Below, one piece after another: positions 1-4,622 of a stretch of DNA of 6,755 nt. The stretch lies in the NCBI GenBank assembly GCA_900556285.1, contig USOF01000061.1, forward strand, positions 1 to 6,755. Reading direction: 5' to 3'. The notes beneath the pieces were generated by a model. It saw only the letters and a list, made by a program, of their open reading frames with translations, did no database searches and had not been told where the DNA came from. Within the stretch, counting starts at the first letter, position 1. The number at the start of each line of letters is the position of its first letter. Origin of the DNA: an uncultured Collinsella sp. Its GTDB lineage: Bacteria > Actinomycetota > Coriobacteriia > Coriobacteriales > Coriobacteriaceae. The position numbers were made by a program, and so were the translations under genes.

Positions 1-149
1 AAACCCGGCAGCACGCGGCTCGCATGATAGTCATCGAACAGCTTACCGCCAAACTCCAAATAGAGCTTGCCACCAAACTGCGAGATGCGCTCCTTAATGT
101 GAGCAGCCTGCAGCTCGATATACTTCGCGTTGTCGAAACCCTGGCGCAT
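1..149 (-). CDS. DUF1846 family protein, N-terminal fragment (cut by window edge)
   Basis: Only the first 49 codons are in the window; the gene continues past position 1. The reading frame starts at the ATG on the minus strand at 149-147 and begins [20 protein letters not shown], followed by [20 protein letters not shown] and [10 protein letters not shown]. This matches, from memory, the highly conserved N-terminus of the DUF1846 family (cytosolic proteins of roughly 500 residues, common in Firmicutes and Coriobacteriia). No catalytic role is established for the family as far as I know, so none is given. A GGGAG ribosome-binding site lies 6 nt upstream of the ATG, and a perfect TATAAT -10 box lies about 40 bp upstream (189-194). 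No signal peptide is visible. The gene is separated by a long gap from the leftward dehydrogenase gene and probably has its own promoter. Family assignment is fairly secure; function is unknown. Confidence 0.85.
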   Translation of the reverse strand, partial: MRQGFDNAKYIELQAAHIKERISQFGGKLYLEFGGKLFDDYHASRVLPG

Positions 150-188
150 GTATGGCTCCCGTCCCGTTTCCAATTAATGTTCTAGGCG

Positions 189-194
189 ATTATA
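189..194 (-). promoter_or_regulatory. -10 box of the DUF1846 gene promoter
   Basis: The minus strand reads a perfect TATAAT here. A transcript starting about 7 nt further on (near 182) would have a leader of about 33 nt before the ATG at 149, with a GGGAG ribosome-binding site in it. The hexamer 17 nt upstream does not resemble TTGACA, so the -35 element is weak or absent. Confidence 0.45.
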
Positions 195-351
195 ACGGAG
201 CCCGCCCTCCCCGATACCCAGACCATCAACAGGCACCAACCAAACACGCCCACCGCAACCACCGGGGACCCGAGATGGCTAATTTGGGACGGGAAACAAG
301 GCACTCAGCACCAACAATGGCAGCGCCGCAGGTTGAGCATAAGCCAGCGAA

Positions 352-447
352 AGCCCGCCAGAGCGAGCAAGGTGACGTGAAAGAGGAGGGCATAGGCCTT
401 TTGGCCATGCCCGACGATTGAACGTCAGATTGCCGCTCTGGCGGGCT
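352..447. repeat. Nested imperfect inverted repeat (96-nt hairpin element)
   Basis: The outer arms are a perfect 14-bp inverted repeat, AGCCCGCCAGAGCG at 352-365 and its complement at 434-447. After a one-base bulge (A366) pairing continues with GCAA 367-370 to TTGC 430-433, a 2x2 internal loop, then TGACGT 373-378 to ACGTCA 422-427. An inner hairpin follows: GGGCAT 388-393 with ATGCCC 407-412, a bulged A394, and GGCC 395-398 with GGCC 403-406 around a TTTT loop. About 34 base pairs form in total. Read on the minus strand, the outer stem is followed by TTTC, so it might help end the leftward dehydrogenase transcript, but that T-run is short. It could instead be a REP-like or MITE-like repeat, or a small structured RNA. 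The pairing is seen directly; the role is unknown. Confidence 0.65.
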
Positions 448-461
448 CGCAGCGTCGAGTG

Positions 462-489
462 GTTCCGGCGTTTGTTAAAACGCCGGAAC
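462..489. repeat. 12-bp perfect hairpin downstream of the dehydrogenase gene
   Basis: GTTCCGGCGTTT (462-473) and its exact complement (478-489) flank a 4-nt GTTA loop. It begins 8 bp beyond the stop codon of the leftward dehydrogenase gene, the usual place for a terminator. On the minus strand, however, the stem is followed by CCACTCG, with no T-run, so it is at best a non-canonical terminator or an mRNA 3'-end stabiliser. The T and A runs are inside the stem next to the loop rather than after it. Confidence 0.6.
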
Positions 490-496
490 AGATCCC

Positions 497-1432
497 CTAA
501 TGCTCGATCCAGCAGCGAAGCGTCTCGCCAGCTTGCAAGTGGCGCAGGTTTTCCGCGGCAATGTCGACCACATTGTTGAGCGTGGCTGCCAGGTGAAACC
601 AACCGGAGACGTGCGGCGTGATGAGCATGTTGGGTGCATCCCACAGTGGGCTTGTCTCAGGCAGCGGCTCGGGGTCGGTGACGTCGACCGCGGCGCCGGC
701 GAGATGACCCGACTCCAGGGCGGCAACCAAGTCGTCGGCGACCACAAGATCGCCGCGGCCGCCGTTGGCAAAGAAGGCGCCCGGTTTCATCGCGGCGAAG
801 AACTCGGCGTTCGCCAAGCCGCGGGTCTCGGGCGTGCTGGGCATAAAGGATGCGACGACGTCGGCCTCGGCTAGTCGCTCGGACATGCCGTCCATGCCGT
901 CCATGTCCTCAAATACAATGGGGTAGACGAGTGGATGGCGCTTGATGCCGCGGACGTGCGCGCCCATGTTGCGGCAGAGCGTGGCGAAGTGGCCGCCGAT
1001 ATCGCCCGCGCCTAGCACCAGCACGTTGGCGTTTTTGAGCGAGGTAACCGGCCCCAAATCCTCCCAGCGATGCTCGCGCTGCAAGTCGTGATAGCCGGGC
1101 AGGCGCTTCATCATGGAAAGGACCATGGCAAACATGTGCTCGCTCACGGCCTGGCCGTAGGCGCCCACCGAGCAGGAGAGCTTAGCGTCGGCTGGCACGG
1201 TGCCGGCGGCCAAGTAATCGTCATAGCCCGCGGTCTGCAGTTGCAGTAGCTGGAGGTGCTCGCATGCGGTAAGCAGAGCAGGGTCTATGTTGCCCAAGAT
1301 TACGTCGGCGCTGGCGGCCTGCTCACGCGTGATGGAGTCGGCGTTCGTGTAGATAAAGTCCTCGCCCGGAGCGCTCGACTCAAGAATTGCGCGATGGCGA
1401 TTGTTGACGGGCAACAAAACCAGGATGTTCAC
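497..1432 (-). CDS. D-2-hydroxyacid dehydrogenase family protein
   Basis: This 311-residue protein is a cytosolic NAD(P)-dependent oxidoreductase of the D-isomer-specific 2-hydroxyacid dehydrogenase family, which interconverts 2-oxoacids and D-2-hydroxyacids. The substrate cannot be read from the sequence. The N-terminal catalytic half runs to about residue 100. The Rossmann domain follows with GAGDIG at 141-146 in the pattern GxGxxGxxxA. The catalytic Arg (NGGRG, R226), Glu (DPEP, E255) and His (TPHVSGW, H274) are all present. The residues after the second strand (VRGIKRH, about 160-166) are basic where NAD-preferring members usually carry an acidic residue, which hints at NADPH. The start is GTG at 1432-1430, chosen because the translation MNILVLLPVN is a typical family N-terminus and a GGAGAGGA ribosome-binding site lies 6 nt upstream. 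Length is normal (families run about 310-330). It stands as its own unit behind the aminopeptidase terminator. Confidence 0.88.
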   Translation of the reverse strand: MNILVLLPVNNRHRAILESSAPGEDFIYTNADSITREQAASADVILGNIDPALLTACEHLQLLQLQTAGYDDYLAAGTVPADAKLSCSVGAYGQAVSEHMFAMVLSMMKRLPGYHDLQREHRWEDLGPVTSLKNANVLVLGAGDIGGHFATLCRNMGAHVRGIKRHPLVYPIVFEDMDGMDGMSERLAEADVVASFMPSTPETRGLANAEFFAAMKPGAFFANGGRGDLVVADDLVAALESGHLAGAAVDVTDPEPLPETSPLWDAPNMLITPHVSGWFHLAATLNNVVDIAAENLRHLQAGETLRCWIEH

Positions 1433-1458
1433 AAGCAGTCCTCTCCGCTCAACCTACC

Positions 1459-1502
1459 AAAAAGGGACAGGTTTATTATTGGCAGGTTTTATCAGGTAAA
1501 AC
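1459..1502. repeat. AT-rich stretch with repeated ACCTG units upstream of the dehydrogenase gene
   Basis: On the minus strand this region carries three ACCTG units with A/T-rich spacers (TTTACCTG, ATAAAACCTG, ATAAACCTG) and ends in CCCTTTTT. It also includes a 6-bp inverted repeat, GTTTTA/TAAAAC, around TCAGG on the plus strand. It sits where the dehydrogenase promoter should be: TTTACC followed after 14 nt by AATAAT is the best hexamer pair, but the spacing is short. The plus-strand string GGGACAGGTTT resembles dispersed REP-type motifs known from many bacterial genomes. Whether this is promoter, operator or repeat remnant cannot be settled here. Confidence 0.35.
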
Positions 1503-1506
1503 GTTC

Positions 1507-1554
1507 AAACAAAAACGCCGGATGCAAGACGAGCGTGCCCGTCAGCATCCGGCG
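1507..1554 (-). terminator. Intrinsic terminator of the methionine aminopeptidase gene
   Basis: A perfect 10-bp GC-rich stem pairs CGCCGGATGC (1516-1525) with GCATCCGGCG (1545-1554). Inside it, GACG and CGTC can form a further 4 bp. On the minus strand the stem is followed directly by TTTTTGTTT. It begins 10 bp past the aminopeptidase stop codon, so it is a textbook Rho-independent terminator for that leftward gene and isolates it from the dehydrogenase gene. Confidence 0.9.
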
Positions 1555-1560
1555 CATCCG

Positions 1561-1588
1561 CGGCTACCAGCTCAGCAGCTCGTAGCCG
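1561..1588 (-). other. Hairpin across the aminopeptidase stop codon
   Basis: CGGCTAC (1561-1567) pairs exactly with GTAGCCG (1582-1588), and after one C/C mismatch AGCT (1569-1572) pairs with AGCT (1577-1580) around a CAGC tetraloop. It covers the last seven or so codons (GYELLSW) and the stop, and lies immediately before the terminator stem. It may be incidental to coding or add to the structured 3' end of the mRNA. Confidence 0.4.
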
Positions 1589-2451
1589 TCCTCGGTCACC
1601 ACGAGCTGTACCTCGCACTGGGCCGAATCGCTGCCGTCCTTGGTGCGCACGCACCAGCCGTCACCCTTGCTGATCTTGATGTCGGGCGCTCCGGCGTTGA
1701 CCATGGGCTCGATGGTAAAGACCATGCCCGGGGCCATGATGGTGTCCACATCGGGCGCCTCGGTGGTAAAGCCCACAAACGGGTCCTCGTGGAACTCCTT
1801 ACCGATGCCGTGCCCGCCGTACTCGCGCACCACGCTAAAGCCGGCGTCCTCGACGGTCTTTTGCACTGCCTCGGCCATAACGGACAACGGCAGCCATGGC
1901 TTGACGGCCGCCAGACCCGCCTCCACGCTGGCACGGGTGACGTCGACCAGGCGCTGGCGCTCGGCCGAGACCTCGCCGATGCAGAACATGCGGCTCGAAT
2001 CACTAAAGTAACCGTCCAAGATCGTGGAGCAGTCCACGTTGATGATGTCGCCCTCGTGCAGCACGTCCGTATCGCAGGGGATACCGTGGCAGACCACATC
2101 ATTGATCGAGGTGCACACGCTCTTGGGGTAGCCCTCGTAGTTGAGGTCGGCCGGCGTGCCACCGTGCTCGACGGTGTAGTCGTAGATCATCTGGTCGATC
2201 TGGTTGGTGGTCATGCCCGCGGCGATGTGCTCGCCTACGTAATCGAGCACGCCCACGTTGATGGCGGCCGATCGCTTGATGCCCTCGATATCGGCGGGAG
2301 TCTTGTAGAGCGTGCGGGGCAGAACCTCCCAGCCCTCTTCCCACAAGCGTTCGAGGCGCTCATCAAAGGCGCTATGGCATTTCTTATATTTTTTGCCGCT
2401 GCCGCACCAGCAAGCGTCGTTGCGGCCAGGCACGGGTCCTTTGTCATACAT
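1564..2451 (-). CDS. map: Type I methionine aminopeptidase with N-terminal SEC-C zinc motif
   Basis: This 295-residue enzyme removes the initiator methionine from new proteins in the cytosol. Residues 8-26 form a SEC-C motif (PGRNDACWCGSGKKYKKCH) with likely zinc ligands C14, C16, C25 and H26; such motifs are thought to aid ribosome or partner binding. The catalytic domain (about 45-295) keeps the family metal ligands: D140 (NVD), D151 (SDSSRMF), H214 (GGHGIG), E248 (FTIEPM) and E280 (CEVQ), plus the substrate-side H122 (CHGIP). Length fits the SEC-C-extended form; core enzymes are about 250-265 residues. The ATG at 2451 has an AAAGGAAG ribosome-binding site (2458-2465) 6 nt upstream. A TATACT -10 box upstream and a strong terminator downstream make it a single-gene unit. 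It does not lie among secY, adk and infA, where many bacteria keep map, so it may be a second copy, which is an inference. Confidence 0.95.
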   Translation of the reverse strand: MYDKGPVPGRNDACWCGSGKKYKKCHSAFDERLERLWEEGWEVLPRTLYKTPADIEGIKRSAAINVGVLDYVGEHIAAGMTTNQIDQMIYDYTVEHGGTPADLNYEGYPKSVCTSINDVVCHGIPCDTDVLHEGDIINVDCSTILDGYFSDSSRMFCIGEVSAERQRLVDVTRASVEAGLAAVKPWLPLSVMAEAVQKTVEDAGFSVVREYGGHGIGKEFHEDPFVGFTTEAPDVDTIMAPGMVFTIEPMVNAGAPDIKISKGDGWCVRTKDGSDSAQCEVQLVVTEDGYELLSW

Positions 2452-2476
2452 GGCTAACTTCCTTTCATTCGCAGCT

Positions 2477-2482
2477 AGTATA
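2477..2482 (-). promoter_or_regulatory. -10 box of the methionine aminopeptidase promoter
   Basis: The minus strand reads TATACT (five of six matches to TATAAT). Transcription would start near 2470, leaving a leader of about 20 nt that contains the AAAGGAAG ribosome-binding site at 2458-2465. The -35 position (CTTTTA at a 17-nt spacing) overlaps the T-run at the edge of the 20-bp inverted repeat and is a poor match. The box therefore looks real but the full promoter is uncertain. Confidence 0.5.
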
Positions 2483-2503
2483 GCCCACCCACGCGTCCAT
2501 AAA

Positions 2504-2570
2504 AGTTGCGGTGATATAGTTCCGATTTAAGCGGTTTAACAGCACAAATAGGAACTATATCACCGCAACT
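2504..2570. repeat. Perfect 20-bp inverted repeat with 27-nt spacer
   Basis: The left arm at 2504-2523 (AGTTGCGGTG then ATATAGTTCC) is the exact reverse complement of the right arm at 2551-2570. The spacer (2524-2550) is AT-rich and contains TTTAAGCGGTTTAA. The element lies 41 bp beyond the stop of the leftward radical SAM gene and just upstream of the aminopeptidase promoter. On the minus strand the stem is followed by TTTTAT, so it could act as a terminator, but the stem is unusually long and only moderately GC-rich and the T-run is short. A mobile or dispersed repeat, or a paired binding site for a regulator, fits as well. The symmetry is certain; the role is not. Confidence 0.75.
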
Positions 2571-2611
2571 GATGGAGCGGGATGGCTGACACTAGCCGCT
2601 GCGTGGTTTTG

Positions 2612-3388
2612 CTAGTAGCTCACCTGGCAGGGAATGCCGAGGGCTTGGACGCGCGCGGCAATGGCGTCGAGCACCTCGGGCGCTGCTTTGGCAAGGCCGG
2701 CGACCGGCGTCTCGCGTGCCACCGTGTAGATGGTCGCCTCCTGCGGACGAATGCGCTCGAGCGCCGCGAGCCAAGGGCCGACGTACTCCTCGCCGGTGTT
2801 ATCGAGAGACTTGCCCCGGTACTCACCGCTCAAAAACATCGTCTGGATAATGACATGACCGTTAAAGCCTGCGAACGTCTCGATCTGGTGCTCGACGTCA
2901 TAGGGGCCAACGGGCTGGTCGAGCAGCTGGATAAACGCCGGGTCGACGGTATCGAGCTTAAGAATGTTGTCGTCGACCATCATGAGCGCATCGTGCACAG
3001 CGGGCTGGTCGGCGCGCGTGCCGTTGGAAAGCACGGCAATCTTGGTGTTGGGGGCTAGCTGATCGCGCAGCGCGACGGCGCCGGCGATGGCCTGTGGAAA
3101 CTCCGGTGCGGCGGTGGGCTCGCCGTTGCCTGCGAAGGTGATTACATCGGGGAGCTCGCCCTCGGCTGCCATCTCGCGCAGCTTTGCCTCGAGCGCTTCG
3201 AGTACCACGGCAGCCGTGTTATACGGCTCATGGCAGGGGCGCTCGGCGTTGAGGCCGTTCTCGCAGTAGATGCAGTCGAACGTGCAGATTTTGCCGCTGG
3301 CCGGCATCATGTTGACGCCGAGCGAGAGACCAAGGCGACGGCTGCGAACGGGCCCAAAGATGGGGCTGGCATTCAAAAACGTAGACAT
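2612..3388 (-). CDS. Radical SAM protein, COG0731-like
   Basis: This 258-residue protein has the radical SAM signature CTFDCIYC (C35-x3-C39-x2-C42), which binds a 4Fe-4S cluster that cleaves S-adenosylmethionine. GNGEPT (87-92) matches the family's SAM-binding GGE motif. The opening FGPVRSRRLGLSLGVN resembles proteins annotated as COG0731 Fe-S oxidoreductases, related to the wyosine tRNA enzyme; no bacterial substrate is known to me, so the reaction is unassigned. The protein ends at a TAG (2614-2612) after CQVSY. No extra cluster-binding C-terminal domain is visible. Two ATGs compete: 3394 (MPMSTF) and 3388 (MSTFLN). The strong GAGGAG site (3398-3403) is only 3 nt from the first but 9 nt from the second, so I chose 3388. 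The open frame runs further upstream to 3982, but that part is antisense to the hydrolase gene and lacks homology. It is transcribed divergently from the hydrolase. Confidence 0.85.
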   Translation of the reverse strand: MSTFLNASPIFGPVRSRRLGLSLGVNMMPASGKICTFDCIYCENGLNAERPCHEPYNTAAVVLEALEAKLREMAAEGELPDVITFAGNGEPTAAPEFPQAIAGAVALRDQLAPNTKIAVLSNGTRADQPAVHDALMMVDDNILKLDTVDPAFIQLLDQPVGPYDVEHQIETFAGFNGHVIIQTMFLSGEYRGKSLDNTGEEYVGPWLAALERIRPQEATIYTVARETPVAGLAKAAPEVLDAIAARVQALGIPCQVSY

Positions 3389-3397
3389 AGGCATATG

Positions 3398-3403
3398 CTC
3401 CTC
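3398..3403 (-). promoter_or_regulatory. Ribosome-binding site deciding the radical SAM start
   Basis: GAGGAG on the minus strand. It is separated by 9 nt from the ATG at 3388 and by only 3 nt from the ATG at 3394, which favours the downstream start. The two differ by just two residues. Confidence 0.6.
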
Positions 3404-3436
3404 AAGACAATTGTGCCTAAGCATAGCATCGGCTCC

Positions 3437-3461
3437 AAAGCAAGGTGTGGGCTCTTGCTTT
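3437..3461. repeat. 8-bp inverted repeat in the divergent intergenic region
   Basis: AAAGCAAG (3437-3444) and CTTGCTTT (3454-3461) are exact complements around a 9-nt spacer. It lies in the 225-bp region between the divergent radical SAM and hydrolase genes, about 45-70 bp upstream of the radical SAM start. It could be an operator or a leader hairpin. I find no convincing -35/-10 pair for either gene in this region; a weaker 5-bp repeat, GTTAA/TTAAC around TCTG, lies at about 3525-3540. Confidence 0.4.
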
Positions 3462-3613
3462 ACAAGTTTCGTTTTTTCACGTCGCTCATGATGCCGTGCC
3501 ATGAAAAGCCTCGGGTCGGGTACAGTTAATCTGTTAACAAGGCGTAAAGCAATGCGGGTCCATCCAACCGTGCTGACGTGCAACTGGATGAGCATTGATG
3601 ATGGGGGCACAAC

Positions 3614-4411
3614 ATGGATTTTACGGTCGAGAATGCGGGCACCACGATTGCCTGTCGCGAATATGCCGGCCCGGATGTGTCGCCTGATACTCCTGCCTTG
3701 GTGTGCGTGCACGGCGCTTGTGTTGACGGCGTCTTTTTTGACGGTATCGCCCGCGAGCTCGCCTGTGACTACCGCGTCATTGCCTACGACCGCCGCGGCT
3801 GTGGTGGCAGCAGCGATGCGGCAGACGGCAGCTATGATCTTGCCGCTCAGGCCGCCGATCTGCAAGCCGTGATCGAACACGTTGGCGCTCCGACAAATGT
3901 GCTTGCTCACAGCGTCGGTACGTTGGTGGCGCTGGAGCTTCTTCGTACCGAACCCCATCTCGTCGACCGTGCGATTCTGCATGAGCCGGCTGTTTCGGCC
4001 GAAGGCGTCGGCATGGGCGCAGCTCCGGTTTTGCTCGATATGATTGCGGCTGGAAAGGTTTCAAGGGCGCTCCGGCTTTTCTTGGGAGCCCTCGGCGACA
4101 TGGACCCCGAGGCTCCTGGGACGACCGAAGCGGAAGTCAAACATGCCCTGCGCAATGGCCGTTGCTTTATGGCGAACGAATATGGAACAAATATGACATA
4201 TGCTCCCGACTGGGAGCGCGCCCGCGCGTCAAAGGCGGTATCGGCCGTGTTTTTGGGCGAGCTTTCGGTCGATACGCCCCGCGAGGCTGGCACGCGAGCG
4301 GCTGCCGAATATCTCGATTGCCCCCTCGTAATGATTCCCGGGGTGCACAACGGCCTGCGCGATCGCCCGGCAGCGGCTGCCCGGGCTGTCTGTGGCATCT
4401 TGGGGCTCTAA
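3614..4411 (+). CDS. Alpha/beta hydrolase fold protein
   Basis: This 265-residue cytosolic protein has the alpha/beta hydrolase fold. CVHGACVDG (31-39) supplies the oxyanion-hole HG, and AYDRRGCGGSS (57-67) is the conserved loop after the next strand. The nucleophile elbow is AHSVG with S100, so the usual first Gly of GxSxG is Ala. The catalytic His is probably H245 in GVHNGL, and the acid is probably E216 or D220 in GELSVD. A variable lid region spans roughly 130-205. The family covers esterases, lactonases, peroxidases and others, so the substrate cannot be told. The ATG at 3614 has a G-run (GGGGGC) 5 nt upstream; no better start fits the fold. There is no signal peptide or membrane segment. 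No clear terminator follows in the 211 bp before the next gene, so read-through is possible. Confidence 0.88.
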   Translation: MDFTVENAGTTIACREYAGPDVSPDTPALVCVHGACVDGVFFDGIARELACDYRVIAYDRRGCGGSSDAADGSYDLAAQAADLQAVIEHVGAPTNVLAHSVGTLVALELLRTEPHLVDRAILHEPAVSAEGVGMGAAPVLLDMIAAGKVSRALRLFLGALGDMDPEAPGTTEAEVKHALRNGRCFMANEYGTNMTYAPDWERARASKAVSAVFLGELSVDTPREAGTRAAAEYLDCPLVMIPGVHNGLRDRPAAAARAVCGILGL

Positions 4412-4525
4412 CACCCGCAATGACCAAAGCAGGCTTCACCCGCAAACGTTTCGGCCGTGTTAACAAATGTGCTCAAAACCTCACGTCTACGACTTCAATC
4501 GCGCAGCCTGTCAACTCATAAAAAT

Positions 4526-4573
4526 GTAACAGCATTCACGTACTTACCTGCATCGACAAGGTGTTACCCTTGT
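4526..4573. repeat. Overlapping short inverted repeats upstream of the GGDEF/HD-GYP gene
   Basis: ACAAGG (4556-4561) and CCTTGT (4568-4573) form a 6-bp repeat, and TGTTAC within it (4562-4567) is complementary to GTAACA at 4526-4531. These alternatives exclude each other if folded as RNA. They lie 50-97 bp upstream of the ATG at 4623. I could not find a convincing promoter in 4412-4622, and I saw no match to the c-di-GMP riboswitch core. They may be operator sites or incidental. Confidence 0.3.
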
Positions 4574-4622
4574 AGCATTTGGAACCCACCGCTACCATGC
4601 GAAACTATCGAAAGGGCCCCAT

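Larger units (their letters stand above)
150..496. other. 347-bp gene-free gap with tandem hairpins
   Basis: No convincing gene lies between the dehydrogenase stop (497) and the DUF1846 start (149). An 89-codon plus-strand open frame (152-421) has a Pro-, Arg- and His-rich translation, no clear ribosome-binding site and no family resemblance, so I treat it as chance. What the gap does hold is a TATAAT box near its left end (189-194), a nested 96-nt hairpin (352-447), a second perfect 12-bp hairpin (462-489), and the 9-mer GGGACGGGA (286-294), which recurs in inverted orientation at 157-165. The right half is therefore dense in secondary structure, while 200-285 shows nothing I can name. Confidence 0.7.

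Noticed and set aside
152..421. 89-codon plus-strand open frame in the gap
   Set aside because: No clear ribosome-binding site, composition like random GC-rich translation, and it overlaps a strongly structured hairpin.
1522..2457. 311-codon plus-strand open frame antisense to the aminopeptidase
   Set aside because: It mirrors the map gene almost exactly. The sense strand encodes an enzyme with all metal ligands, and the antisense translation (His-, Asp- and Val-rich, no motifs) is the usual by-product of GC-rich codon bias.
2504..2570. CRISPR or IS terminal repeats
   Set aside because: There are only two inverted arms and no direct repeats, spacers or transposase between them; the 27-bp interior is far too short for a gene.
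3389..3982. Upstream in-frame extension of the radical SAM gene (456 residues in all)
   Set aside because: The extension runs antisense through the hydrolase gene, has no family resemblance, and a strong ribosome-binding site sits just before the internal ATGs.
4412..4622. c-di-GMP riboswitch in front of the GGDEF/HD-GYP gene
   Set aside because: I looked for the conserved GEMM core in the leader because the gene's product acts on c-di-GMP, but found only short inverted repeats that do not match it.
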